A DNA stretch of 64,000 nucleotides from Stenogyne calaminthoides (GCA_037126765.1 JBBCBC010000043.1:3968001-4032000), one strand, 5' to 3'; positions 1 to 11,387 are shown, numbered from the stretch's first letter. The notes: generated by a model not told the origin, from the sequence alone. Made by a program: numbers and translations.

Positions 1-1082
1 GGTGAAGGTAAGACAAAGTCGAGTGGTTCATAGTTCACTCGGCCCGAGTGGTTCATGGTTCACCCAACTCGAATATGTCATGATTTATAGTTCATTATGG
101 AGTGTTTAGGGTGTAGATGGTTCACCCGGCCCGAATAGGTCATGATTTAGGGCGATTTTATAGTTTTTTTCATACATTAATTTTTTTACACTAGACCTAC
201 TCTTATACATAAATGAACTTAATCTACATTTCTGTAAAATATATTTCAACCTCTGAACATACTTTTGAGGGACGGATGCGTATTTTATTAACGACATATT
301 TTTCTCAACTCACTGAAACATATAGTTTATTCTAAACACAATATGCCATGCACATGAACTTTGATTTTTTGCCCATATGTAGTATACACTCAAAATCCTG
401 TATGGATTTATCCACGATGAAATCTGATTTTGAATTAAATGTTTTCATAATCTTTTTTCATTCAAAAATTTCAAAATAATTAATGAGTCACCATCATCAC
501 ATCTGCAATTGCCGAGTGGGATTTTAAGCAATTAACTTCAGAGTTTCTAATGTCAGCTACCAGCACGTGCCAATTTGCCTTGTCCACGTGCCACGAATGA
601 ATTAGACATAAATAAATTAAGAGCACTCACTTAATTATTTATTAGCCAATTAATTTTTATTTTATAAGTTGTTAAGTTTTGATTTCTTACATGACACGAC
701 CGATCACTGTAGAATAATTAATTAGAAAGTGTGTTTAAATTTATTCTGCTTTTTATTCATTGATTTTTACGAAATATAAATCGACATTGATTTTTTGAAT
801 CTGACTACGAAAATAATATAAAATATAAATTAAATCGGACTTAAATATAGATTTTAAAACTTTTTTTCAACGACCCACATATATCTGACTCATAGGAAGT
901 TTGTGGATGTGGCATAAAAATGGTCCAAATTTTTCTATTTGACTTGAAAACAACTTGGTGATCCTCAATTTGGACTTTTTCTTTATAGTTTTCTATTTTA
1001 TCAAATTTTATTATAAAGAACAATTTATAGAATTATCATTATAAAGACCAAAAATTCAATCCAAGCATATTTTCCTAAGGCT
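1..1082. other. Gene-free AT-rich DNA
   Basis: No credible coding region is visible; frames are short and AT-driven. Positions 1-150 carry a few degenerate direct repeats of a GTGGTTCA...GTTCAC motif followed by CGGCCCGA, which look like the remnant of a repeat cut by the window edge. I see no recognisable transposon termini here. Confidence 0.6.
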
Positions 1083-1316
1083 ATAAATTAACACAAAATC
1101 TATTGTGAAACTTGTTCATAGTATGATTTTTATACTGTTACACTTATAAAGTGATATTACTCTTATAAACTAATATTTATAACATTTAATACTATAATCT
1201 CAGTTTATAAGTGTAATGATATCAGTTGATAAGTGTAGTGATATTAATTTATAAATATAGTGGTATAAATTTCATATTATGAACAAGTTTCACCGGAGAT
1301 CTCCTCATAAATTAAT
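1083..1316. repeat. Palindromic MITE-like hairpin
   Basis: The two ends are imperfect inverted repeats. The left arm (about 1083-1160) contains GTGAAACTTGTTCATA followed by a TATAC/TTATAAA tract. The right arm (about 1240-1316) is its reverse complement, centred on TATGAACAAGTTTCAC. Together they fold into one long AT-rich stem with a short loop. A 35-bp piece of the right arm recurs at about 1378-1412. The size (about 235 bp), lack of coding capacity and fold-back structure suggest a MITE. I could not define a target duplication with confidence, so the superfamily is open. Confidence 0.6.
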
Positions 1317-2519
1317 TAATGTTCCTTATGATAAAATTGTGAAGCCTTGAAGTACTACTTGTAATTTATAAAAATAATAGTATAAATTTCATATTATGAA
1401 TAAGTTTACTTGTAATTATATCTCTCAAAATTTAGTGGATAAATACTCTTAAATTAATTGTTACGGAGTATTTTTTATAATTTTTGTTTTCTCAATTACT
1501 GCGTTTCCTGGCATATGTATTTCATTTTCCGGGAATGTTCTATTTCACCGTATTTCAAGTAAGCATATGTACTATTGATTAAAAAAAAAAGTAAGCATAT
1601 GTACTTAAAAAACAAAAAAGCTTTTTGAATGAAATTCTTATTTAAATTCAAAGCACTACAAGATCAACTTTATAACACATACATGTCCATAATTTGTAAC
1701 TAAGGCAGATGCATCAGATCAAATTCCTCCATCATTAATTAAAAAAAACCCCATTAAAGAGACCAAAGCTTCGAGCTTTCTGCAAGGAAAGTGATGTTGC
1801 CTTGTTAAAATCACAACTTTTAATGTTCGAATATGAATCTTATTACCAAATTAAAAAGAGGGAGAAAAAAACATGTGATCTTGATAAGGATTATGGGGGC
1901 AAATACCTGGCAAACTACGAACATACCCGACAATTGTTCTATTTTGGGATTTTATTTTTTTGTAAGAACGATTTAATTTGAGGATTAAATATTAATTAGC
2001 TTTAGTCCAAGATTTCGCTTTCGAATCGTCTTAATGATGTTACCATATGTTTGCATTCTGTGGGCCCCGCTTCGTTGATGTATCAACTATTCCATCCAAC
2101 TTAGGTTTGGAAATTGGGATCACGGTTGAACATTGTCATGTTATAAGGTATAGATGTATTTTGAAATTAATTCGATGAATTACTTTGTTTGATGTTTTTA
2201 TTTTGTATGAACTTTGTACGTATGATTATTGAATGTGTGTAGCCATGTTACGAAGTGCCAAGCGCTAGTCACATTTATAATTATTATCTTTTTTTCTTTT
2301 AATTTAAAGCGTTATTTGAATTTTTTTTAATCCTTATAAATTTTAGTCCTGTTTTGAGTCGGGTCTAAAAATAATTTATATATTAAACTGGGTCTAAACT
2401 GACCGGATAATCTATCGTTCGAAGAAAAAATTACACTGTTAAATTCGGTTCTCTCAACATTATTGATTTACTATCTCTCATTTTATAAAGCCCTGAGTGT
2501 GTCATTAAAACAATTTTAA
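1317..2519. other. Gene-free intergenic DNA
   Basis: AT-rich DNA with no supported gene. It holds the 35-bp fragment of the adjacent hairpin arm at about 1378-1412. A short direct repeat (GTAAGCATATGTACT) occurs at about 1560 and 1590. Nothing else stands out. Confidence 0.5.
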
Positions 2520-2913
2520 AACTTCAAAGAAATTTTTTGTTGGGGCGGGAGGAAGGAATCGAGTTGGAAAATTGTGTGGGTCAAGTGGGACTCTGTTTGT
2601 CTGAGTAAGTTGGGTGGGGTCTTGGTGTTAGGAATGTGAAGTTGTTTAATTTGGCTCTATTATATAGATGTTTTTGGAGATGGATTTTGGGTGAGAGATT
2701 ATTGTGGGTGAGTATTTCGAGGTCTAGGTATGGTTCGTTCTTGAAGGGTCAGTCTGGGCCGAGTAAGTAAAAAAAGTGGTCGTTATGGTTTAGGGATCTG
2801 CATGAGTTGCGATGGGGTCGGGTGGGATGTCAATTTTGTAATAATTTTGAGTTTGTGTTGGGTAATGGGCATTCAGTCAAGTTCTGGTCAGACATATGGG
2901 TGGATGGCAGAGT

Positions 2914-4376
2914 TGTTGGGAAATAGGGTGTCCGGATCTATTTGAAGTGCAATTTAAATACAAATTTAAATCAATTTAATTATTACTAGCATGAATTAAT
3001 CCTATATTAATTCAAATAACAATTAAATCACAACAATATATCAAGCGTACAAAATTGCCACGTAAATCCTACACATGCAGATTTCTAGGAGTTATGTAAG
3101 GCGTACCTTTTGGCGGATTCAACGCAGGAATGTGGATGCACAAACCCAGATAAATTTTATTTACATAATAATCACAAAATATATCTCCCTCCTTTATATA
3201 TAAGATTTTAAAAAATTCCGAATAAAGGAAGAATAAGATCTTTGACTTTTCTTGAATTTATGGGATAATCTTGTATTCCAAGAATATTAATACTTATCAT
3301 TTTCCATAAAATCTTTTCAAGAAAATCAAGAAAATATTTTCTCTCTCTCTTCCTCTATTATTTTCGAAAAATAGAGAAAAATTAGGCAACATTATTTCTT
3401 TTATTTTAAACACTTTTTTTTTCAGTTATTGGACTTTATCTTTGTGCTACTAAAGGGACCTTTAGGAGAATTAAAATTAGACCTTCCAATGGACCATGAA
3501 TTATCAATATTAAGCCACAATATTATTCAAGCCCATAAATATTAAGTAATCCCACTACATAATTAATATTGCACTATCCATCTTAACCCATATTACAGCA
3601 ATATGACTTCCGGTTATTATTTCCCGTATTTAAGATTATCCAGTCAATTAATTAATTTAAACCACTGAAAAGTTTCATATTAATTAATATATTTTTCCTT
3701 GGATTAAGAACGGTTCAACATTATTATCCATATCGAAAACTAATTCCACTTGCAAAATTTAGTATGATAAAACTTATGAGTTTCTCAAGGGGACAAATCA
3801 CGCAAGACGTACTTGCACACGATTCTCAGTATTAAATCTTAGCGATCGTCATGTAACTAATAATATTGCCCAAGATATAAAGTATTGAATTTCATTGATT
3901 CTCTACCCAGCATAAGTCAAAGCAATGATTATTAATTTCACACGATCCTATTTAAGGAACGGATATTAAGAAATAATGAACCACTGAGGTCTAATTCTTT
4001 TATATTCAGTACTAAAGAATTTATCATCCTGTAGGTCCTATTCAGTGCATCATAATGCACTAGTGTAATCTCTTGGTCAAGACAGGTCAATCCGAGCCTT
4101 ACACTTCAACCTTTCACGATGGATTGTTCATTTCCATCTAGGTTGTGAATTTGTACTTAGTTACAAGGAACTGTTAATTTGATTTTCTGTGTTCTGGTAT
4201 CACCAAATTAACTTCAATGTAACACGTACTATTTATTGAACAGGTACGCAATAAATATATATAACATTCAATCATATTTAATGCAACAGTGATAAATAAT
4301 TTATTTTCAGTAAATAAATAAGAAATTCAGTTTGGTTATACAAAGTAAAAGCATACTTTCCAGTATAACCCCAACA
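2914..4376 (-). mobile_element. Solo LTR, Copia family F2-like, TSD AGAGT
   Basis: The 1463-bp sequence begins TGTTGGGAAATAGG and ends ATAACCCCAACA (TG...CA termini). It is flanked by AGAGT at 2909-2913 and 4377-4381, a perfect 5-bp target duplication. Its start resembles the F2 LTR at 16939, sharing the GGATCTATTYG and TAATTATTACTAGCATG blocks. No internal region is present, so it is a solo LTR, the usual product of LTR-LTR recombination. The minus orientation is inferred from the F1/F2 elements whose coding order is visible. Confidence 0.93.
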
Positions 4377-4389
4377 AGAGTCGTGTTAA

Positions 4390-6230
4390 TGTTGGGCTAA
4401 CATATGTCAGGATCTATCGGGATGACCTCATAAACACAAATTTAAATTAATAATTAGTAATAGCATGAATTAACCTAAGTGAATTCAAATAATAATTAAT
4501 CCAACAACGACATGCAAATAATATTTCATGTAAAAGATCCTAGCATGCGGAATTTCTAGGAGTTTACGTAAACGTACCCGTTGGAGAGACTGTTTGAGAC
4601 AGACAAGATCAAGTATTTGGATACCCACAAAAAGTCCTTCTCAAGTATTCCCAAGTCCTCGTTCACGGTGGAAGGTTCTCCAATGAACAATTTATAAACA
4701 AAGGAAAAATAAATAATTGTTGCACCACCTTTGTGGATTTCTAATATTTCCAACACATGGAACTGTAGGGGATGAAAAAATTCATCCCATTATTTATATA
4801 GAGGGGTGGACGAAAATTTGAAGCTTAATTAGGTTAGGAAAAATCTTTTCTTGATCTCCAAGAAATCTTGAATATATCCCATATATTCTTCTTTCCATGT
4901 GTATTTTTCCACAAAAATCTCACACCCTTATTTAGCCTTAATTTTGAAAAAATAATAGGGAGATTTGCAAGATTGGATCTTTCTTAAATTTATGAGATTT
5001 TCTTGTATTCCAAGAATACAAATCTTTCTCCATAAAAATCTTTCCAAGAAAATCAAGAAAATCTTTTTCCCTTTTATTTCTCTATCTTTTTCAAAAATTC
5101 CCATTAAAGAGATCAAGTGGCAGATTTCTTGAATTTATGGGATAATCTTGTATTCCAAGAATACTTATCTCCTTTCCATAAAATCTTTTCAAGAAAATTC
5201 TTCTCTCTTTTTTCTTTAATTAATTTCAAAAAAATAAGGAAAATATAATGCAACAAATATTTAATTTATTTTAAGCACCTTTTATTTAATGGACTTTAAT
5301 TGGGCTACTTGAGAGGCCTTTAGGAGAATTAAAATGGACCTTCCAATGGGCTACTGAATTCCAATATTGAGTCACAATATAATTCAGCCCATTAATATTA
5401 ATTAATACCACTATATAATTATTATTGCACTATCCAACTTAACCCATATTACGATAATATGGCTCCCGGTTATTATTTCCCGTGTTTAATATTATTTAGT
5501 CCATTAATTAATTAAGCCACTGAAAAGCTTTATATTAATTAATATCTTTATCATTGGAGTAAAGACAACCCAACTTTATTATCCATAACGGAAAATTAAT
5601 TTCACTTGCAAGATTTGGTATGATAAAGGTTCCGGGCCCACCAAGGGGACCAATCACGCAAGATATTGCAAGCACACGATTCTCTGTATTAATTTAGCAA
5701 CTGTCGTGCAATTAATATTATTGCCCAAGATATAGGGTATCGAAGTCGCAATGATTCTCTTCCCATTTATAAGTCAAAGCAATAACTACTAATCACACAC
5801 AGATCTTATTAAGTGACAGAGATTAAGAAATCAACAATCACTGAGGTCTAACTCTTCATCCCTTAAGTCAGTGCGAATGAGTTTATCCTCTCTGCAGGTC
5901 CGCTTCAGTGCATCAAATGCACTAGTATAATCTCTTGGTCAAGACAAGTCAATTTGAGCCTTACATATCAACTTCTACCAATAGATTGTTCGGATCTATC
6001 TAAGTTGTGAAACACACACTCGTTTACAAGACACTGTTAACGTGATCTTCTATGATCTGGTATCACCACGTTAACTACAATGTAAAACGTGCTATGAACG
6101 ATTTGCAATAAATATATGTAACATTCAATCATATTTAAAACAACAGTGATGAATAATTTATTTCAGTAAATAAGTGTTTAATACATAGGTTATACAAAGT
6201 AAAATCATATTTTCACGTATAACCCCAACA
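4390..6230 (-). mobile_element. Solo LTR, Copia family F1, TSD GTTAA
   Basis: The 1841-bp sequence begins TGTTGGGCTAACATATGTC and ends CGTATAACCCCAACA. It is flanked by GTTAA at 4385-4389 and 6231-6235. It matches the F1 LTRs at 29392, 36690, 49117, 54788 and 62246 along its length. It lies only 13 bp from the preceding solo LTR but has its own target duplication, so it is an independent insertion. Confidence 0.95.
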
Positions 6231-6235
6231 GTTAA

Positions 6236-7000
6236 AGGATAGGTTCCCTAGGTTATTTTGGTTGTCGTCTCTAAAGGAGGAGTCTGTTAGAGATTTTTTT
6301 TCATGTGAGAGGGAGTCTTGGGTGTTTGTTTGGGATAGGTTCTTTAGGGCTAACGAAATGCTTGATTTTTTTATTTATTTATGGAATTGTATTGAAAGGT
6401 ACAAAATCAACAATATGGTGGAGGATTCATGGCCGTGGATAGGGAAGCAAGGCAACAATTTCACGACAAAAGAAATGTACGAGCTTTTGTCCAGTGCATG
6501 GCATGGTGAGGTTAGTGATTTTTTTCCCGTGGAAGAAACTATGGTGGAAGGCGGTTCCATCGAAAGTTGGAGCTTTTTTTCTGTAAAGTTGTCAGAGAGC
6601 GGATTCCATCAAAAGAAAACTTGCTGAAACGTGGTTTGTCTTTTGGTGGTGATTGGGATATGTGTTCGTTATGTTTGAGTGTAGTGAAAACTTCAAACCA
6701 TCTCTTGTTTACGTGTCTGTCGTCCATCATGTTTTGGAGTGCATTATTATAGTGTCTAAGAAAATTTATTTGTACTTTGTGCGTGTGAAGGATCATTTTT
6801 TGGAGTTCATAAATTTGGAACAAAATTCTATTAAAAAGAAGGTTTTGGAACTCATATGGCAAAGTACTATCTGGAAGTTATGGAAAGCTAGAAACGAATT
6901 GATCTTTAAGGAGAGCAAATACACATTAGAAGAACTAATTGAGGTGTCAAGTTTTGCGCTTGTAAATGGATTCGAGTTCATTATTCGATATTGTTCTTGA
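6236..7000 (+). pseudogene. LINE polyprotein C-terminus (zf-RVT domain), disrupted
   Basis: Reading from the solo-LTR junction, the frame runs through a D(S)WPW/FTTKEMYELL region and a WWKAVPSKV-type linker. It then reaches a zinc-finger-like zf-RVT segment with MCSLC, followed by HLLFTC about 20 residues later (Cys-Cys-His-Cys ligands). This is the C-terminal domain of plant LINE reverse-transcriptase proteins. At least two frame changes occur (near 6540 and 6750). The last part, about 6780-7000, encodes IWKLWKARNELIF, typical of the LINE terminus. There is no host function; this is the 3' end of the truncated LINE. Confidence 0.8.
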
Positions 7001-7238
7001 TGTCCTTCAATATTTGGAATTGTCAGTCTCTAAAAAGTTTACCATTAAATTTATAATTAATTTCTTGGGATTATTTATGTTTTTGTCCGGATTTACCTCT
7101 TGTACTCAATAATTAATGAATTTCATTTTTATTTTTATAAAAAAATTCAAAAAAAAAAAAAAAAACATATAGTAGACCGATGATGTTATTCTTCGATTTT
7201 GTCCACTAGCTACGATGATGCAGACAGATGAACAACGA

Positions 7239-7807
7239 GGGGTCGTTTGATGCCAGACAGATGAACAATCGTTTGATAGGAACAAGGGGTTCATTCACTT
7301 AGCGAAATAAAATGCCTGAAATAGACTAAATTGCCCCTACGATTTTCATTAAATTCCAACCCTATCCAACACACATTATTTCTCCCTCTACATACTCAAT
7401 GCATATCGTGAAACAGACAAACTGAAATCGTCTTCTTCGTCAGAAAGGGTTCCATCGCGTCTGCATCAAATTGGACACATATTTAATTTCTGTTGTCTAG
7501 GTATACTCTCTTCTTGTCGTTGATTTTCAACAACAACTACCCTTAACCCTAAAACTACCCTAAATCATAACCGTATGATAAAAAATTGGGGTGAATAAAA
7601 TAGAGAATACCAGATTTAGGGTTTGCTTGTTGTGATTCATTGTTCGAATCCATTGACGATGACAGCGGAAAGGAACAATTCGACTTCAACGACGAAGAGA
7701 AAGGAAAGGGACAGTTCGTGGAGAGTGAAAAGGTAGAAATGAAAAATTGATGGCCATTCGACTTTATATACGCAAGGGGTAATGTCGAAATGTCACTTAA
7801 AAACCCC
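7239..7807 (-). mobile_element. Possible non-autonomous DNA transposon with promoter and first exon
   Basis: The left end reads GGGGTCGTTTGATG and the right end, reverse-complemented, reads GGGGTTTTTAAGTGAC. These are similar to the GGGG(T/C)CGTTTG termini of plant PIF/Harbinger and hAT elements, but the match is weak. Inside, inverted subterminal tracts rich in TTGCCCCT/AAGGGGTAA lie near both ends. On the minus strand there is a TATATAAAGT box (7761-7770), an ATG at 7653 and a short open stretch (MDSNNES...) running into a GTATTC donor-like site at about 7610, as in a first exon. No clean target duplication is visible. It could equally be a fragment of an unrelated host gene. Confidence 0.3.
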
Positions 7808-8059
7808 ATGTTACTGTTATGAAGAATAAAATATTTTTTAAACAGTGAGAGTTTTTGTGCATAACAGTAATAATTTTTGTGGATTATAATTTTTGTGGAT
7901 TATAAGAATAATAAAATTTATATATAAATTTGATTATCAATGTGTTACTCTTAAAAAAAATCGTGTTCCACAATTTTATTAAAATAAAGAAAAAAAAAGT
8001 TGGGAAATTTCAATCATAATCCAAGAATCAAATGCCAAGCTGGCATGGGCTTAAATTTA

Positions 8060-8090
8060 GAACGCGCGTGATGACTCCTTTATATATTCC
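8060..8090 (+). promoter_or_regulatory. Core promoter of the BIG GRAIN 1-like gene
   Basis: TTTATATATT at about 8079-8088 is a good TATA box 135-140 bp upstream of the chosen ATG at 8222. That leaves a leader of roughly 110 bp, rich in CT dinucleotides, as is common for plant 5' UTRs. Just upstream, AACGCGCGTG (about 8061-8070) contains a CGCG core of the type bound by CAMTA factors; its use is inference. Confidence 0.6.
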
Positions 8091-8221
8091 TCTCTTTCTT
8101 GTCTCAATTTCATCTCCAAACAACTCCCAATTCTCACTCTCTCTTTCCCCACAAATCTTCTTTCCATTTGTTCCATTCCTATTTTCTCACCAAACTTAAT
8201 CTCCAAACACATCATAAAAAA

Positions 8222-9412
8222 ATGTACACTCGAGAAAAACCATCTAGACAAGAATCTCACAAATCAAGAAAAAACAACAACATCCCTTCATTCTCCTCCA
8301 CTCTTCTAGACGAAATCTACCGTTCGATCGACGAAAAAACCGAAGATTTCAAGGCCTATACTGACAAAACTTCAAAACGAAATGAAGAAATAGCAAGGGA
8401 GTGTTTGGTCGAAAAATGGATGGAAAAAGAGGCTATTTCCAAAAGAAAGCCAACAACATTGTTGCAAATGCAAGATTTTGACAACGATTTCATGTTTTTC
8501 AGCTCAACTTCCAGCTCCAATTCCGACAGCTCCGGCGCCCTCTCTTCTTCCGACATCGAGTTCTTCAGCTCGTCTACGACGAAGCCGAAGAGCTCTTCGT
8601 GCTTCTCCGCACGCCTCAAGCCGGTTAAAATCGGTGGGGCCCGTAATCACCAGACAGAAAAGGACCGCGGTACTTTTCTGTCCGATGATTACGGAAATGG
8701 AAAAATGGTGGAAGATGTGATCAAGTCGAAATCGAGGGCTTTGAGGATTTATGCAAATTTGAAGAAAAAGCAGCCAATTTCTCCCGGTGGGAAATTAACA
8801 AACTTCATCAACTCACTTTTCAGCAGTAAAGCAGCAAATGGTAAAAAAAGCAAAGGGTTTGAGGATTTGAAATCCCGAAAAGGCCCTTCGACTTGTTCAT
8901 CGGCTTCTTCATTTTCGCGGTCGTGTTTGAGCAAATATTCGCCGAATTCAAGGGAGAAGATGAGGAATGGGGATCAAAGAACGGTCAGGTTTCATCCGGT
9001 GAGTGTTATAGTTGATGAAGATTCAAGGCCTTGTGGGCAAAAATGTACTTATGATCAACATTCTGAGAAATTACATTTAAGCCCCCCGGTGTCGAAAACA
9101 GAGACGAAACAGAGCAAAATGCAGGGGAATAATAGGAAAGTTGGTCATATTCAAGAGGGTGGTTTAGGTTTAAAGGGGTATAATGGGAAAAGGGTCGATA
9201 AAATTTCCGTTTTCAGGAAAATTCACGACCACGAAAATAAGGACGAAGATGAAGATGACGAGGAGGATTGTATGAGTGACGTGAGCTCGGATTTATTCGA
9301 GCTCGATCACTTATCGTTATTCGGAGACAAAAGATTTTGCGAAGAACTTCCCATTTACGAGACCACTCATTTTGATACTAATCGTGCTATAGCTAGTGGT
9401 TTGATTCGATAA
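8222..9412 (+). CDS. BG1-like: BIG GRAIN 1-like protein (396 aa, single exon)
   Basis: The product matches the plant BIG GRAIN 1-like family by recall. The rice founder BG1 is a plasma-membrane-associated protein that promotes auxin response/transport and organ size; the role here is inferred from the family. Visible family marks are an N-terminal SFSSTLLDEIYRSID block (residues 23-37), a Ser-rich stretch (94-127), a lysine-rich region with SPGGKLTNFINSLF (187-200), RTVRFHPVSV (253-262), a strongly acidic tract (338-349) and the C-terminal SSDLFELDHL...EELPIYETT signature (355-382). No signal peptide or membrane helix is evident. The open frame extends upstream to 8099, but the ATG at 8222 is chosen because MYxREK matches the family start and the upstream part lies in the CT-rich leader close to the TATA box. 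No intron is needed. It is the only intact host gene in the window, with the tandem array starting about 490 bp beyond its stop. Confidence 0.88.
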   Translation: MYTREKPSRQESHKSRKNNNIPSFSSTLLDEIYRSIDEKTEDFKAYTDKTSKRNEEIARECLVEKWMEKEAISKRKPTTLLQMQDFDNDFMFFSSTSSSNSDSSGALSSSDIEFFSSSTTKPKSSSCFSARLKPVKIGGARNHQTEKDRGTFLSDDYGNGKMVEDVIKSKSRALRIYANLKKKQPISPGGKLTNFINSLFSSKAANGKKSKGFEDLKSRKGPSTCSSASSFSRSCLSKYSPNSREKMRNGDQRTVRFHPVSVIVDEDSRPCGQKCTYDQHSEKLHLSPPVSKTETKQSKMQGNNRKVGHIQEGGLGLKGYNGKRVDKISVFRKIHDHENKDEDEDDEEDCMSDVSSDLFELDHLSLFGDKRFCEELPIYETTHFDTNRAIASGLIR

Positions 9413-9898
9413 TTAGAGATGAAACAAAAAAAATTGTTCATGTTTGTATTACTTTTTTTTTTCAAAAATAATAGTAGGTCTCTTTTTCGCAATGCTTTTT
9501 GATCACATAGGTTACACAACTATGTACTGTTTGGTGTACTTTGGAATATATGGAATTTGATGATGTAAATATTTGTGGGATTTTGTGGAAAAAAAGCAGA
9601 ATTTGGAATGGAGACAAACACTGAAAAAGAAGGGATAGATCCCAGTTTGGTAAGAGAGTGACATATTTTGAAAAAGTCGGGCAAAAAATAAAAAAAGAAA
9701 AAGAGAAGAAAATGAAAATGAGAAGCAAAAAATGTAAGGTGGTGATGGTAAAGGGAAAGACAAATCTTCCTCATGGGAATAGGGAAAAGTGGGCATCTTT
9801 AATTTACTTTTTTATTTTATTTTTTGTTGGGTTTTTTGTTTGAAAGAATTTTTAGTTGCTTCATGGCAATGGTGTTCAACGGATCCCCATGACTCAAA
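9413..9898 (+). other. 3' flank of the BIG GRAIN 1-like gene
   Basis: This interval holds the probable 3' UTR and unique DNA up to the array. There are several A-rich stretches (about 9680-9730) but no single convincing polyadenylation signal. The short open frame at 9658-9843 is lysine-rich then hydrophobic and looks like low-complexity noise. At 9899 the sequence changes into the first tandem monomer. Confidence 0.5.
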
Positions 9899-10109
9899 GT
9901 AAAGTGGCACTTGTTTCCAACTATTTTAGTGTTCCTTTTTTGTTTTGCGATCGGTTATGTAGATGTTACATCACATGAGAAATAAATCAGAATGCAGTAT
10001 TCAAATATTAGATGTGCTTTTTTCAATTTAGTTTTCCCAGTCTTTTTAGTGGCTTTTGTTTTTTGGGCTTTTGTTTGAGTTAAATCTGTGAAAAAATTAA
10101 TTAATATAT

Positions 10110-10252
10110 GAGAAAAACACATATCAGACGGTCTAATATGAGACGGGGTATAACCTAACACAAATCACACATGCTCCTCCCAAAATGTTAAAGCGTCAAT
10201 ACTCAATTTATGCCCCGTTTCACCGTGAGACGGTCTCATACAAGTGTGTCTC
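10110..10252. mobile_element. Mutator-like MITE, 143 bp, TSD TTAATATAT (U1)
   Basis: The ends are imperfect inverted repeats of about 45 bp. The left starts GAGAAAAACACATAT and carries GACGGTCTAATATGAGACGG. The right, reverse-complemented, starts GAGACACACTT and carries GAGACCGTCTCA. A 9-bp direct repeat TTAATATAT lies at 10101-10109 and 10253-10261, the length expected for Mutator-type insertions. No coding capacity. Copies recur in every monomer. Confidence 0.8.

Positions 10253-10255
<3 letters not shown>

Positions 10256-10297
<42 letters not shown>
10256..10297. repeat. TA microsatellite (U1)
   Basis: About 21 TA dinucleotides directly follow the MITE target duplication. U2 has only about eight at the matching place (13318-13334). 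In U3-U6 this tract is the insertion site of the F1 Copia element. Confidence 0.95.
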
Positions 10298-10300
<3 letters not shown>

Positions 10301-11387
10301 CACCTTGTTATTTAAATAAATCTTTTTAGATTGGGTTATATAGAAAAAGAATAGGGCAAACCTTCTATGAATTCAAATTTATGTAAACTTTTTTTCAGTG
10401 AGTATCACTATTGTACATAAGATGTATAATTATATAAAAATCAAATATTTTTTAAAAGAAATATTTTATATGCACAACGATAGTACTCTATATGCATAAT
10501 AGTGATATTAAAAAAATGATATTAAAAAAAGAGAATTTACATTAATCCTAATTTACAGAAGATCAACTCAAAAGAATCTAGTACTAATTTTTTTTTTTCA
10601 AATACACAATTAAATTGATAAAGTGCTATTTTTTTAGTCATAAATGGATAGAGTAGATACCATCTTTTTAGGAGTCCCCTTTGAATATTGTTCATCGTGA
10701 AATTAGTTCCATATGTAAAAATTCGACCCCCTTAATAATCACAATTAATACCCTTTTTATAATATAAAATTTATTTTTTAGTTATTAAAACTAATATCCT
10801 TTAATAATATAAATCGAATTTTTTTATCTAATATCACAGATCTTGTATACATGTGAAATTTGTTCACACTATATTCGGTCTCTTTTTAATATGTATCTTC
10901 GTTTCTTTTTATAATTAATTGTATATATTGGGATAGAATATCTGTGAAATATTTAGTTGTATTTTAATCTCATATTTTATGACGTATACTAATGAAATTA
11001 TCTACTTGATAAACATGGAAGCGATATAGATTCTTGTGTTCTTCTTAGCTTATCAAGTTTATATATCAGACTTTGTCTAAAAGTACAGGTATCTTTCAAT
11101 TTGAGCTCTTCTTACGTTTTACTCCTCAATTTAATTAGTTGTAATATTTTTTTAAAGAATACATACATTTAAACCCTACAAATATAATGAAACACACGTG
11201 CGTGATACGTCTAATGGTGAGATGAAGTATAATTTGATCATAACATTTTAACACTTACGAAAGGATGAGTGTTGATTTATACGAATTTGTACTCATTTCA
11301 TGTATGAAATCGTCTTATACAATTTTTTATCATTAAATATAGATGAGACATTCTAATATGAATTTTTGTCTTTTAATATAAATAGTA

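Larger units (their letters stand above)
2520..7165 (+). mobile_element. 5'-truncated LINE (non-LTR) retrotransposon tail, split by two solo LTRs
   Basis: The left piece (about 2520-2913) translates, with a frameshift, into the end of a plant LINE reverse transcriptase: a WGG block, a WVKWDSVC block and a GLGVRN-like block, then a WFRDLH segment. The right piece (6236-7165) continues with the zf-RVT zinc-finger domain and the C-terminal WKARNELIF-type tail, and ends in an A-rich tail at about 7138-7165. The endonuclease and most of the polymerase are missing, as is usual for 5'-truncated LINE copies. Frameshifts and stops make it dead. The 5' boundary is approximate because similarity fades, and I could not identify a LINE target duplication. 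Two solo LTRs (2914-4376 and 4390-6230) interrupt it. Confidence 0.85.

Noticed and set aside
7501..7570. CCCTAA-like motifs suggesting an interstitial telomere
   Set aside because: Only two or three imperfect units occur within ordinary DNA.
9658..9843. Small lysine-rich frame downstream of the BIG GRAIN 1-like gene
   Set aside because: A-rich then T-rich DNA gives lysine then phenylalanine; low complexity, no family resemblance.
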